DNA of 50,265 nt from Actinomycetota bacterium (GTDB lineage Bacteria; Actinomycetota; Acidimicrobiia; IMCC26256; VFJJ01), in NCBI GenBank assembly GCA_009886115.1, contig VFJJ01000015.1:1-50265 (forward strand), read 5' to 3'. A program made the position numbers and the translations under genes. Every line of letters begins with the position of its first letter. Positions within the stretch are counted from its first letter, which is position 1. Of this stretch, positions 8,888 to 17,639 are shown piece after piece. A model generated the notes under the pieces. That model was not told the origin of the DNA, ran no database searches, and worked only from the letters and a program-made list of their open reading frames with translations.

Positions 8888-9736
8888 TCAACTCTGGCGC
8901 AGCAGGAGGCTCGCCGCGACTTCTGCCGGCATGCCGATCTCGACCCCCCGGTCGCGAGCCGGTGCGTTGCAGGCGCTGATGACGCCGTCGCGGTAGCTCG
9001 ACAGACCGTTGCCCATGCGTGCTCTCGTGGCGTCGACCGTGGCGCCGGCGAGCCCGTCGGCCTCCACGATGAACAGCCCGGCCATGCCCGAGTCGTCGAG
9101 ACCTCGTCCGCCGTCAGAGCAGATGAACCCCCAGGGACTCCATCGTCGAAGGTACTCGACCGCGCTCCGGCCGGTGTGGCCGGCAGTGACGAGCACGTTG
9201 CGACCCGAGTCCTCGGGGAGAGCGAACGCGATCGAGTCGGTGCACACGACGATCCGACCATCGGGTGCGGTCTCCATGACCGTCCGGTTTGTGATCTCCT
9301 CGGCAGCTTTGGTGACGGGGTCGAACACGAGCAGCCGACGGGCCGCCTCCGACACCGGCTGGCCGGGGACGACGCCAGCGTCGATCGCGAGTTGGTTGGC
9401 GAAGCTCACGATGCCGTGCTCGTAGAGGTGCACGCCGTTGCCCAGATGGGCCGTCATCACGTCGGCGACGGCCGCTGGTATCCCCAGCGCTTCGAGGTAC
9501 CACAGACCGGCGATCGCCGATCCCTCGGGGCCGACCCCGCAGTCCATGCCGATCGCGCCTCGCGGTCGGTGCTCGCCGATGAAACGGGCGGGTAACACCC
9601 CGCAGTACGACGAGTTGACACAGATGTCGCGGCCTCGGTTGCGCTCGTCGACGTCGTAGGCCGAGTCCATGGCCATGACCCGCCCGGCTGCGGCGTCAAA
9701 CATCACGGTCTGCTTGTCGGTCACCCACGCCGTCAT
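8888..9736 (-). CDS. Uncharacterised conserved protein, copy A of a two-copy family
   Basis: 282 aa, soluble, no signal peptide or membrane segment. I do not recognise the family. It aligns along almost its whole length with the protein at 26562-27464. Shared motifs are AMDSA-Y-D-RNR-RD, GVLPAR, IAGLWYLEALGIPAA, LGNG, TDSI-FALP-DS, NVLVTAGHTGRS, GFICSDGG, DDSG-AGL and ISACN. The conserved Asp, Ser, His and Gly-rich motifs look like an active site, so an enzyme is more likely than a structural protein. Its ATG overlaps the stop of the CoA ligase upstream (ATGA at 9733-9736). It is the last gene of an operon with that ligase and a BadI/MenB-like crotonase. The other copy also lies next to a CoA ligase, so a role in forming or handling an acyl-CoA substrate is inferred. 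Confidence 0.85.
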   Translation of the reverse strand: MTAWVTDKQTVMFDAAAGRVMAMDSAYDVDERNRGRDICVNSSYCGVLPARFIGEHRPRGAIGMDCGVGPEGSAIAGLWYLEALGIPAAVADVMTAHLGNGVHLYEHGIVSFANQLAIDAGVVPGQPVSEAARRLLVFDPVTKAAEEITNRTVMETAPDGRIVVCTDSIAFALPEDSGRNVLVTAGHTGRSAVEYLRRWSPWGFICSDGGRGLDDSGMAGLFIVEADGLAGATVDATRARMGNGLSSYRDGVISACNAPARDRGVEIGMPAEVAASLLLRQS

Positions 9737-11481
9737 GACGCATCCTCCTCCGCCCCCTGCTCGTGACGTGCAGGACGTGCAGGACGTGCAGGACGTGCAG
9801 GACGGGCTTGGGGCCCACGGTCGGCTGTGACGGCGTCAGCTCCGATCGCTCGCAGGTCGACCTTGCGCACCTTCTCCGAAGGCGTCTTCGGGAGCTCGTC
9901 GATGAATCGGAGATATCGGGGTACGGCGAAGGCCGGCAACTGGCGATCGGCATACTCCCAGAGCTCCTCGGACGTGAGCGAGGCGCCGGGCTCGAGCACG
10001 ACGAAGACCATCACCTCGTCTTCGCCGGCCTCCTGGTCGGCAGGCACGCCGATCGCCGCGACCTCAGCGATGGCCGCATGGTTGAGGAGCCCCTGTTCGA
10101 CCTCGTAGGAGCTGATGTTCTCCCCCCGACGACGAATGGCGTCCTTCAGCCGGTCGACGAAGTAGTACCAGCCGTCATCGTCGCGCCTGAGCCCGTCGCC
10201 GGTGTGGAACCAGAGGTTGCGGAACACCTCGACGGTCTTGTCGGGCATCCCGTAATAGCCCATCAGCATGGTCCAAGGGTGACACGCCCTGACCGTGAGC
10301 TCACCGACCTGACCGACGGGGACCTCTTCGTCGGTTTCGGGGTCGACGAGGCGAACGTCGTACCAGTCGCGATTGAGCATTCCCGCTGCCCCGGCGGGGC
10401 GCTCGACACCATGCGGCGTGAGGATCGGCATACAGGTCTCTGTGAGCCCGAACACCTCTACGAAGGTGTCGATACCGAAGCGCTCCTTGAAGGGCCCGAG
10501 GATCGAGTGGGCGGTGGGCGCAGCGAAGATGCAGCGGATGTCGTTGTCGGCATCGGCCGGCGTCGGCGGTTGCTGCCAGACGAAGTCCATCATCACGCCG
10601 ACGAAGTTCGTGACCGTGGCGCCACAGTCGCGAGCTTGGTTGAGCCATTCCGAAGCGCTGAACCGTTGTTGCATCACATATCGAGCCCCGGCGACGAGCG
10701 CGGGATACGCCGCGAGGAACTGCGAGTTGCCGTGGAACAGGGGCCCGACCGACATGTACGCGTCGCGGTCGGTGAGGCGTGTCAATGAGACGCACTCGTC
10801 GGCGAAGATGTGCATGTGGGCGTGGGGCATCATCACCCCCTTGGAAAGACCGGTGGTCCCGGAGGTGAAGAAGATCGACGCCAGGTCGTTGTAGCCGACC
10901 TCGGGCAGTGTGGCGTTCGCTGCCGCCGAAGCCGTGCTGTTGCGAGCATCCGACGGTGGTGTGAGGAGATCGGTCCAGAGCCCGGTCGCGTGTCCGGCGG
11001 CGTCGAGGAGAGCCGTGCCCGCGTCGCACGCGGTGTCGTCACCCACGAGGTAGAAGCGACGAATGGACCGGCAGGCCTCGGGGAGATCGACGAAACGCTC
11101 GGCATAGGCAGGGTCGATGATCGCGAAGGTGGGCTCGACCGTGCTCGTCTGGTGGGCGAGGAACGATCCGCGATACGCGGTGTTGATGGGGACCTCGACC
11201 AGCCCGGCGACCGCCGTGCCCAGCCAGGCGAAGACGTACGCCGAGCAGTTCGGGAGCATGACCAGGACGCGGTCACCCGGGATGGCGCCCGCAGCAAGGA
11301 ACGACTGTCCGATCGACTCGGCGATGTCGAGTGTCTGTCGATAGGTGTAAAGCTCAGCAGTCCAGGGAACGTCGAGATACACGGTGTCGGCGTGGGTCAG
11401 CGCCCGGTGCCTCAAGGTGTGGGGCGTCGTCCACTGCCGGCGGTCGGCGAACGTGGGCCGATGCTCCTCGTAGAAGGCCAT
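9733..11481 (-). CDS. AMP-dependent acyl-CoA ligase (CaiC-like)
   Basis: 582 aa from ATG 11481, which shares one base with the upstream stop (TGATG). It has the adenylate-forming P-loop FFTSGTTGLSKGV, the A5 motif FGLTE, FHTGDG and the hinge region KDAIRRRGENISS, which resembles crotonobetaine/carnitine-CoA ligases. The A10 motif is PKTPSEKVRK: the catalytic Lys is kept but the usual Gly before it is Glu. It should activate a carboxylic acid to its CoA thioester via acyl-AMP. The last 25 residues carry an (Ala-Arg-Pro)n tail encoded by the 9-bp repeat at 9765-9800, probably disordered. It lies between a BadI/MenB-like crotonase and the unknown protein in one operon. The substrate is perhaps a cyclic acid (inference). 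Confidence 0.88.
   Translation of the reverse strand: MAFYEEHRPTFADRRQWTTPHTLRHRALTHADTVYLDVPWTAELYTYRQTLDIAESIGQSFLAAGAIPGDRVLVMLPNCSAYVFAWLGTAVAGLVEVPINTAYRGSFLAHQTSTVEPTFAIIDPAYAERFVDLPEACRSIRRFYLVGDDTACDAGTALLDAAGHATGLWTDLLTPPSDARNSTASAAANATLPEVGYNDLASIFFTSGTTGLSKGVMMPHAHMHIFADECVSLTRLTDRDAYMSVGPLFHGNSQFLAAYPALVAGARYVMQQRFSASEWLNQARDCGATVTNFVGVMMDFVWQQPPTPADADNDIRCIFAAPTAHSILGPFKERFGIDTFVEVFGLTETCMPILTPHGVERPAGAAGMLNRDWYDVRLVDPETDEEVPVGQVGELTVRACHPWTMLMGYYGMPDKTVEVFRNLWFHTGDGLRRDDDGWYYFVDRLKDAIRRRGENISSYEVEQGLLNHAAIAEVAAIGVPADQEAGEDEVMVFVVLEPGASLTSEELWEYADRQLPAFAVPRYLRFIDELPKTPSEKVRKVDLRAIGADAVTADRGPQARPARPARPARPARHEQGAEEDAS
9765..9800. repeat. Four tandem 9-bp units (gacgtgcag)
   Basis: Four perfect copies encode the (Ala-Arg-Pro) tail of the CoA ligase on the minus strand. 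The unit is a multiple of three, so copy-number change by slippage keeps the frame. Confidence 0.9.
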
Positions 11482-12248
11482 CACAGCCCTCGGGGCGGGA
11501 ACTGCGCCTTGCGCTTCTCCATGAACGCCGTGGCCCCCTCGATCATGTCGGGCGATCCGACGGCCTGGAGCAGCATCCCGAGCCCGGCCTGCATGTCTGT
11601 GCGCAACTGGTTCCACCAGACGTTGCTGCTGATCTTGGCGATCTCGAGATAGCGCGGGCTCATGGCCAACAACTCGGCGGCCCAGAGCTCGACCTCGGCC
11701 TCGAGGTCGGCGTCGGGTACGACCCGGTTGATCCATCCCATGTCGAGCGCTTCGCGGGCGCTGTACTTCCGGCAGAGGAAGACCACTTCCTTGGCCCGCT
11801 TCTCGCCGATGTTCATGGCCAGCAGGTTGGTCCCGCCGAGCACCGGCGCCGAGCCGATCTTCACGCCGGTCTGGCCGAACACGGCGCTCTCGGCGGCGAT
11901 GGCCAGATCGCACGCCACGACGAGCTCGTTCCCCCCGCCGATGGCCGGACCGTTCACCGCGGCGATGACGGGCTGCGACGCATTGCGGATTGCATCGAAC
12001 ATCTCCAGAGATCCGACGAACTGCGAACGGAGCTCGTCGTACTTGGGGTTCTGGAGATTGGCGAGGTAGCCCCCGGCGCAGAACGCGCGGCCTTCGCCGG
12101 TGATCACGAACACCCCGGCGTCGGCGTGCTCACGGAACGCGGCGATGATCTCGTCGATGGTGCCCCGACCGTAGCTGTTCAAGCGCTCGGGTCGATTCAG
12201 TCGGAGCCAGACGACGCGGTCGCGGCGGTCGACGATCACGTCGCTCAT
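11481..12248 (-). CDS. Crotonase-fold enzyme of the MenB/BadI type (possible ring-opening hydrolase)
   Basis: 255 aa from ATG 12248, with AAGGGAGA upstream. Crotonase oxyanion-hole motifs are FCAGG (56-60) and PAIGGGNEL (101-109). Downstream, FGQTGVKIGS, GEKRAKEV and an EKRKAQF end match 1,4-dihydroxynaphthoyl-CoA synthase (MenB) and 2-ketocyclohexanecarboxyl-CoA hydrolase (BadI) more than ordinary enoyl-CoA hydratases. These relatives close or open rings by (retro-)Claisen chemistry. The loop after KIGS reads APVLGG (134-139), where MenB and BadI have an Asp and a Tyr (SxDxGYG). Catalysis must therefore differ, or the substrate does. It is the first gene of an operon with a CoA ligase and the unknown protein. 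It is divergent from a beta-oxidation operon that would supply a cyclic beta-keto acyl-CoA. Confidence 0.8.
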   Translation of the reverse strand: MSDVIVDRRDRVVWLRLNRPERLNSYGRGTIDEIIAAFREHADAGVFVITGEGRAFCAGGYLANLQNPKYDELRSQFVGSLEMFDAIRNASQPVIAAVNGPAIGGGNELVVACDLAIAAESAVFGQTGVKIGSAPVLGGTNLLAMNIGEKRAKEVVFLCRKYSAREALDMGWINRVVPDADLEAEVELWAAELLAMSPRYLEIAKISSNVWWNQLRTDMQAGLGMLLQAVGSPDMIEGATAFMEKRKAQFPPRGL

Positions 12249-12338
12249 GGTCGTGTCTCCCTTGTGGGTGCGCTTTGCCGACGAGCCGTGCACTGCGAGT
12301 TTGGAGGATATCGAGCCTGTCGTGAGCGAGCGAGCTGG

Positions 12339-12374
12339 TTGCCGTAATCCGTGATCATGGTTAGCATCGGGCAG
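12339..12374 (+). promoter_or_regulatory. Candidate sigma-70-type promoter of the 12419-20267 operon
   Basis: TTGCCG (12339-12344) and TAGCAT (12362-12367) are separated by exactly 17 bases, giving a predicted transcript start near 12374. They lie in the 170-bp divergent gap between the BadI-like gene and the SDR gene. The rest of the gap shows no clear operator. Confidence 0.45.
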
Positions 12375-12418
12375 CTGGTTCGACGGCCGGCGTTGCGTAG
12401 CCCGAGACGGAGATGCCC

Positions 12419-13267
12419 ATGGGAAAGCTCGATGGCAAGGTAGCGCTCGTGACCGGAGCTTCGCGAGGTCAGGGAGCCAATCACTGCCGGTGGTTGGCCC
12501 GTGAAGGCGCCAAGATCGTGGCGCTCGACGCCTGTGCCGACTTCGATCCGATCTATCCCCTGGGCACACGGGCCGAGTTGCAGCAGACGGTGGCCTCGTG
12601 CGAGAGCTTTGGTGTGCAGGCGATCGCCATCCAGGCCGACGTGCGCGATGAGCGTCAGGTCGAGGCCGCCGTGGCGGAGGCGATCGACCGGCTCGGATCG
12701 GTCGACATCCTCTGCAACAACGCCGGCGTTTGCAAGGTCGACGGTATCCACGAGATGTCGAGCGAGGTCATCGACATCGTCATCGACATCAACGTCAAGG
12801 GCGTCTTCTACACGACCAAGCACGTCGTGCCCGGCATGATGGAACGCAACTGGGGTCGCATCATCAACACGGCCTCTGCAGGCGGACTCAAGGCGTTGCC
12901 CTACGTGTCGCACTACGCCGCGTCCAAGGGCGCCGTGGTCATGGCGACGAAGTCGTGGGCCAACGAGCTCGCCCCGTACGGTATCTGTGTGAACGCGATC
13001 TGCCCGGGAACGATCCTGTCGGGCATGATCACCGGCCTGGCCGGCCAGATGGCGGCCGATCCGGTCTCGGGCGAACCTGTACCGCTGGGCTCGGTCGATC
13101 CCGATGCCGCGTACGACGCCTTCAACGCCAACAACATGCTCAAGGGACCGCGAGGTCATGTGGTGATCGACGACATCTCGGCCATGGTCGTGTACCTGGC
13201 CTCCGAAGCCGGTGATCGGATCACCGGCCAGGCGATCCCGATCGACTCCGGTTGGACGTCGAGTTGA
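12419..13267 (+). CDS. SDR oxidoreductase, mycofactocin-coupled type
   Basis: 282 aa. I chose ATG 12419 (MGKLDGK) because GGAG at 12409-12412 is 6 bases upstream; ATG 12413 would touch it. The nucleotide motif is TGASRGQG and the catalytic pair is YAASK. The inserted ACADFDPIYPLGT segment after beta-2 is characteristic of mycofactocin-dependent SDRs, which hold NAD tightly and are re-oxidised by mycofactocin. It should oxidise an alcohol to a ketone. First gene of a nine-gene operon with beta-oxidation enzymes. Its 3' end overlaps the acyl-CoA dehydrogenase gene. Confidence 0.85.
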   Translation: MGKLDGKVALVTGASRGQGANHCRWLAREGAKIVALDACADFDPIYPLGTRAELQQTVASCESFGVQAIAIQADVRDERQVEAAVAEAIDRLGSVDILCNNAGVCKVDGIHEMSSEVIDIVIDINVKGVFYTTKHVVPGMMERNWGRIINTASAGGLKALPYVSHYAASKGAVVMATKSWANELAPYGICVNAICPGTILSGMITGLAGQMAADPVSGEPVPLGSVDPDAAYDAFNANNMLKGPRGHVVIDDISAMVVYLASEAGDRITGQAIPIDSGWTSS

Positions 13268-14421
13268 GCCCGTCCGGGTCGCTGGCAACCGTCAGCCGGG
13301 CTCTCGACGATCGTGCGCTGGCTGTCCTCGCCGAAGCTCGTACCGTTGCCGCCGGCTGCGAGAGCTTCGCGATCGAGGCTGATGAGTCGAGCGTCGTCCA
13401 CGAACCGACGCTCGCGGCCCTGCGGGCCAGCCGGCTGAGCGAGCTCGTCGTTCCCTCGGCGTTCGGCGGACGATTCGATCAGGTCGATCCCTTGGCCGTG
13501 TGCGTCGCCCGTCAGGCGTGCATGAAGGTGTCGTCGCATCTCGACTCGCTCTTCGCCCTTCAGGGCATCGGGAGCTACGCCATCTCGGTGGCCGGAACCG
13601 AAGAGCAGCGTCGCACCTGGCTCCCGAAGGTGGCCTCGGCCGAGGTGCTGGCGGGGTTGGCCCTCACCGAGCCCGGCGCCGGATCCGACCTGAAGGCCAT
13701 CGCCACCACGGCCACGGTCGACGGGGACGAGATCGTGGTCGACGGGGCCAAGTCGTTCATCAGCAACGGCGGGGCGGCGGGCTTCTACACCACGCTCGTG
13801 GCCGAGAACGGCGGGCTCTCGCTGCTGTTGATCCCCGCCGACAGCCCGGGGCTCACGGTCACGGCCACGCCCGAGATCATCGCCCCGCACGTCCTCGGCG
13901 ATCTCCATCTCGACGGGGTGCGCCTGCCGTCGTCGGCCCGCCTGGGCGAGCCGGGCAAGGGGTTGCGACACGTTCTGGCGACGCTCTCGGTCTTTCGCAT
14001 CTCCGTTGCCGGAGCGGCGGTCGGGCTCATGGAAGGCGCGCTCGAGGAAGCTGTTCGCCACACGCGCACGCGCGAGCAGTTCGGACGGCCGTTGGCCCAA
14101 CACGGCCCGGTTGCCGCACTCCTCGCCGACTCGTGGGCCGAGCTCGAGTCGACTCGACTGCTGACCTACGAGACGGCAGCCTCGGCGAGGCTCGACCCTG
14201 CCGCAAACCTCGACCGGTCGTCTCTGGCCAAGCTGGCGGCCACCGAAGCTGCCAGTCGCGTCGTCGACCGGTGCGTGCAGGCGATGGGGCGCTGGGGACT
14301 CGTCCGCGGCTCGAAGATCGAGAAGTACTACCGGCAGGCTCGTCCGATGCGTGTGTACGAAGGCGCATCCGAGGTGCTGCGCCTGGGCATCGCCCGCCGC
14401 CTCTGCGACGAGGTGGATTGA
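13252..14421 (+). CDS. Acyl-CoA dehydrogenase
   Basis: 389 aa, typical length. The start is uncertain: TTG 13252 is given, but TTG 13264, which overlaps the SDR stop (TTGA), is also possible; neither has a strong ribosome site. FAD/substrate motifs are LALTEPGAGSD and the C-terminal RTREQFGRPL. The catalytic-base motif is VYEGASEVLR, whose Glu matches the medium-chain enzyme position. It introduces an alpha,beta double bond into an acyl-CoA, passing electrons to ETF. With the crotonase (16821), 3-hydroxyacyl-CoA dehydrogenase (15943) and CoA ligase (9733) it forms a beta-oxidation set. Confidence 0.88.
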   Translation: MDVELSPSGSLATVSRALDDRALAVLAEARTVAAGCESFAIEADESSVVHEPTLAALRASRLSELVVPSAFGGRFDQVDPLAVCVARQACMKVSSHLDSLFALQGIGSYAISVAGTEEQRRTWLPKVASAEVLAGLALTEPGAGSDLKAIATTATVDGDEIVVDGAKSFISNGGAAGFYTTLVAENGGLSLLLIPADSPGLTVTATPEIIAPHVLGDLHLDGVRLPSSARLGEPGKGLRHVLATLSVFRISVAGAAVGLMEGALEEAVRHTRTREQFGRPLAQHGPVAALLADSWAELESTRLLTYETAASARLDPAANLDRSSLAKLAATEAASRVVDRCVQAMGRWGLVRGSKIEKYYRQARPMRVYEGASEVLRLGIARRLCDEVD

Positions 14422-14424
14422 ACC

Positions 14425-15183
14425 GTGGACCTGAGGCTGGAGGGCACGGTGGCGATCGTCACCGGAGCCAGTCGGGGCTTGGGCGAAGCGGCCGTCGAGG
14501 CGCTGGTCGCCGAAGGGGCGTCGGTCGTCGCCGCAGCGCGCACGATCGCCGATCTCGAACGGGTTGCCGCCACGTCGAGCGCGCCCGACCGGATCCACAC
14601 CGTTGCCTGCGACATGCTCGACCGCGATGCTGTGGCCGGGTTGGTCGACGTGGCGGTCGAGCGGTTCGGGCGGCTCGATTGCGTGGTGAGCAACGCCGGT
14701 ATCGCGCCCGCCGGTAACTTCGTCGATCAGGATCTCGAGGTTCTCGATCGTGTTCTTCAGGTGAACCTCGTCGCGCCAGCGGTGTTGGCCCGGGCCGCGG
14801 CCCGACACATGATCGACGCCGGTCACGGCGGCTCGATCATGACCGTGGCGTCCACGTCGGCCCTCAAGGGCAAGGCGCTCCTTGCGGCGTACTCCGCATC
14901 CAAGGGGGGCGTGGTGCGCCTCAGCGAGGCGCTGGCGACCGAATGGGCCCGGTATCGCATTCGCGTCAATGTCATCGCCCCGGGGGCTTTCGAGACGGAG
15001 GCGCAGGCTGCGGTCATCGCCGATCCGAGAATGCTCGATGCCCGGTTGAAGAAGATTCCCGCCCGGCGCATGGGCGAGGCCTGGGAGCTCGGGCCGCTGG
15101 TGTGTTATCTGGCCTCGCCGCTCTCTGATTTCGTGACCGGCTCGGTCTTCGTCATCGACGGGGGCGAGGTCTCGAAGCTCTGA
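14425..15183 (+). CDS. SDR oxidoreductase
   Basis: 252 aa from GTG 14425, three bases after the acyl-CoA dehydrogenase stop. Classical SDR: TGASRGLG (NAD(P) binding), SNAG, catalytic YSASKGG and the C-terminal FVIDGGE. The active-site Ser lies in the VASTSA segment. It probably oxidises a hydroxyacyl or cyclic alcohol intermediate. By context a role like BadH (2-hydroxycyclohexanecarboxyl-CoA dehydrogenase) is possible, but the sequence alone does not show the substrate. Confidence 0.87.
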   Translation: MDLRLEGTVAIVTGASRGLGEAAVEALVAEGASVVAAARTIADLERVAATSSAPDRIHTVACDMLDRDAVAGLVDVAVERFGRLDCVVSNAGIAPAGNFVDQDLEVLDRVLQVNLVAPAVLARAAARHMIDAGHGGSIMTVASTSALKGKALLAAYSASKGGVVRLSEALATEWARYRIRVNVIAPGAFETEAQAAVIADPRMLDARLKKIPARRMGEAWELGPLVCYLASPLSDFVTGSVFVIDGGEVSKL

Positions 15184-15223
15184 GGCCGATGAACGCCGTG
15201 AGACACTGCACGCGGAGGATTGC

Positions 15224-15946
15224 ATGAGCAACGCCGATCATCACGACCTGGCCAGCCCATTCCTGCGGTCGGGTGAGATCGCCGCGGTCTCGGCGAAGTT
15301 CGCCGAGGGCCTGGCCCGCATCCGCGACGTCACCGATCGCGACGGTGCGTGTCCCGCCTGGGCCAAGGCGCTCTACATGTCGGGTGCAGCCGCGGTGAAG
15401 GGCCACGACACGATGGTGCACCGGGAGCTGGCGCGCGCGGCTGCCGGGGGCCTGAGCCTCGACTGGGCTCGGGGCGCGTCGCTCGCGGTGCTCATCAGCC
15501 GGGGTGAGGCGGTGTACGAGCGCTTCGTCACGGCTCTCGATTCGGTGTATGGGGTGGCCCGTCCCGAGCCCAATGCGCCGATCCCCGAGCTCGAGATGAG
15601 CCGCGACGCGGCCCTCGAGTACTTCCATGGGTACTTCGGGTTCGTGCCCGAGTACGTGACGCTCATGGCCGACGACGCCCCCCGGGCCCTGGAGGGATAC
15701 GTGCTCATGCGCGAGTGGTCGCTGGCCGAGAACCAGCTGCCGGCCAAGCACGTGGAGTTGCTGCTGTGCACCATGAATGCAGCTGAGTTCTCGTCGCGTT
15801 TCGTGAACGTGCACGCCAACGGGGCCAGACGGGCCGGAGCGTCGGAGGCTGAGATCGTGGAGGCCGTCCTCTGCGCAATCCCCGTGGCCGGGGTCGCGTC
15901 GTGGTTACCGGGCGCTGACGGGATCATGGAAGGCCGGGCGCGATGA
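15224..15946 (+). CDS. Carboxymuconolactone decarboxylase-family protein (two CMD units)
   Basis: 240 aa from ATG 15224, with GGAGG upstream. Two AhpD/CMD-like helical units can be seen: WAKALYMSGAAAVKGHDTMVH near residues 45-65 and KHVELLLCTMNAAEF near 175-190. The redox CxxC pair of AhpD is absent, so a peroxidase-type role is unlikely. A decarboxylase, isomerase or ring-opening role as in lactone decarboxylases would fit the operon. The following gene overlaps its stop (ATGA at 15943). Confidence 0.75.
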   Translation: MSNADHHDLASPFLRSGEIAAVSAKFAEGLARIRDVTDRDGACPAWAKALYMSGAAAVKGHDTMVHRELARAAAGGLSLDWARGASLAVLISRGEAVYERFVTALDSVYGVARPEPNAPIPELEMSRDAALEYFHGYFGFVPEYVTLMADDAPRALEGYVLMREWSLAENQLPAKHVELLLCTMNAAEFSSRFVNVHANGARRAGASEAEIVEAVLCAIPVAGVASWLPGADGIMEGRAR

Positions 15947-16824
15947 AGGTCGCCGTGATCGGCGGGGGGATCATGGGCAACGGAATCGCCCAGATATCGG
16001 CTGCCGCGGGTCACGACGTGGTGATGCGCGACATGACCGAAGAGCTGCTGACGAGGGCGCAGGCCCAGATCGTCGACAGCCTCTCGCGACTGGTGCGCAA
16101 GGAGACGATCACCGATGGCGACCGCGATGCGACCCTTGGGCGGCTGAGCTTCACGACCGAGCTGGGAGCCGCCGTCGACGGCGCCGAGATCGTGATCGAG
16201 GCCGTACCGGAGGATCTCGCGATCAAACAGGCGGTGTTCGCCGAGATCGTCGCCCACTCGTCCGACACGTGCGTGTTCGGGACCAATACCAGCCAGCTCA
16301 GCATCACGTCGATCGGTGCCGGGCTCGGCGACGCCGCCATTCGCCTGGTCGGCACCCATTTCTTCAATCCTCCCGTTCTGATGCGCCTCGTCGAGCTCGT
16401 TGCGGGTCTGCGGACCAGCATCGAAACCCTCGATCGGGCCGAGGCCTTCGCTCGCGGGCTGGGGAAGGAAACCGTGATCTGCCGGAAGGACTCTCCCGGC
16501 TTCCTCACGAGTCGCATCAGTGCGATCCTCCGCTTGGAATGCCTGCGCATGCTCGACGAGGGCCTGGCCTCGGCTGCCGACATCGACAAGGCGATCAAGT
16601 TGGCGTTCAACCATCCGATGGGCCCGCTGGAGCTCGGCGACTTCAACGGCTACGACACGTTCCTCAAGGCGGCGACGGCGCTGGCCGAGTCGCACGGTGA
16701 TCGGTTCCGGCCCCCGCCGCTGTTGAAGAACCTGGTCGCTGCCGGACGATACGGACGCAAGACCGGCGCCGGGATCTACGACTACGCCCCCGACGGCACG
16801 CGTACGGGTGGGAGCATCGCGTGA
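15943..16824 (+). CDS. 3-hydroxyacyl-CoA dehydrogenase
   Basis: 293 aa, the standard length of stand-alone HbdH/FadB2-type enzymes. It has the Rossmann motif GGGIMGNGIA (8-17), EAVPED, the catalytic HFFNPP segment (His with a downstream Glu in RLVELV), KDSPGFLTSRI and the C-terminal helical domain (HPMGPLELGD). It oxidises L-3-hydroxyacyl-CoA to 3-ketoacyl-CoA with NAD. It overlaps both neighbours by 4 bases, with the crotonase as its upstream step. Confidence 0.93.
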   Translation: MKVAVIGGGIMGNGIAQISAAAGHDVVMRDMTEELLTRAQAQIVDSLSRLVRKETITDGDRDATLGRLSFTTELGAAVDGAEIVIEAVPEDLAIKQAVFAEIVAHSSDTCVFGTNTSQLSITSIGAGLGDAAIRLVGTHFFNPPVLMRLVELVAGLRTSIETLDRAEAFARGLGKETVICRKDSPGFLTSRISAILRLECLRMLDEGLASAADIDKAIKLAFNHPMGPLELGDFNGYDTFLKAATALAESHGDRFRPPPLLKNLVAAGRYGRKTGAGIYDYAPDGTRTGGSIA

Positions 16825-17639
16825 GCATGCGAGCGTGGGCCGATGATCTCGAAGCCACCGTGTTCAGGGTGGAAGAGGCTGGCGTCGCCTGGATCACGCT
16901 GAATCGTCCCGACGCGGCCAACGCCCGGAACCAGCGGATGCGTGACGAGCTGATGCGCATCTATGCAGGCGTCGCAGCCGACCCCGAGATCAACGTCGTG
17001 GTGCTGACGGCTGCTGGCGACCGCTTCTTCTGCGCCGGCATGGACCTGAAGGAGGCAGGCGGTCCCGAGACCCAGGCCCAGCGCCGGAGCCGCCTGCGCT
17101 CGAGTCGCGACATCGAGGTGTTGGCCGCGCTCCCGCAGCCGACGGTGGCCGCGATAAACGGCGCCGCCATGGGCGGAGGCTTCGAGATGGCACTGGCCTG
17201 TGACATAAGGGTGATCTCCGACACGGCCCGGGTCGGGCTTCCCGAGCTCAAGCTGGGACTGGTTCCGGGCGGTGGGGCCACCCAGCGACTGCCCCGCATC
17301 GTGGGCATGGCCCGCACATTCGAGCTCCTGTACCTCGCGCCGACCCTCGTCGGTCCCGAGGTGGTCGCCGCCGGTCTGGCCATGACCTCGGTCGCCGCTG
17401 CCGATCTGGAGGTATCCGTGCGCTCGGTGGCCGCCGAGATCGCGGCCAAGCCGCGGGCTGCGCTGTTCGCCGCCAAGGAGCTCGTCCGCAAGGGGCACGA
17501 CCTCCCGCTCGCCGCAGGTATCGAGATGGAGCTCGACGCACTGTTGTTCCTCATGCAGGCCCGGGTCGACGCTGCCACCGAGGGTGCCTCAGCCGCTGCT
17601 CCAGCTGCTGGCACCACAATCCAGGAGATGCCGTCGTGA
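16821..17639 (+). CDS. Enoyl-CoA hydratase
   Basis: 272 aa from GTG 16821, overlapping the previous stop (GTGA); ATG 16827 is an alternative. Crotonase motifs FCAGMDLKEA and AAMGGGFEMALACD form the oxyanion hole. Both catalytic Glu are present: one in GGGFE and one in LPELKLGLVPGGG. It hydrates 2-enoyl-CoA for the adjacent dehydrogenase. The last ~20 residues are Ala/Thr-rich and add to the usual ~255-aa length. Confidence 0.9.
   Translation: MSMRAWADDLEATVFRVEEAGVAWITLNRPDAANARNQRMRDELMRIYAGVAADPEINVVVLTAAGDRFFCAGMDLKEAGGPETQAQRRSRLRSSRDIEVLAALPQPTVAAINGAAMGGGFEMALACDIRVISDTARVGLPELKLGLVPGGGATQRLPRIVGMARTFELLYLAPTLVGPEVVAAGLAMTSVAAADLEVSVRSVAAEIAAKPRAALFAAKELVRKGHDLPLAAGIEMELDALLFLMQARVDAATEGASAAAPAAGTTIQEMPS

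Noticed and set aside
13156-15231. A 691-codon open frame on the minus strand
   Set aside because: It lies antisense to the acyl-CoA dehydrogenase and two SDR genes, which have clear family motifs and ribosome sites. Its translation is Arg/His/Asp-rich low-similarity text typical of antisense frames in high-GC DNA.
16520-16726. Small plus-strand frames inside the 3-hydroxyacyl-CoA dehydrogenase gene
   Set aside because: They are out-of-frame shadows without a ribosome site or domain.
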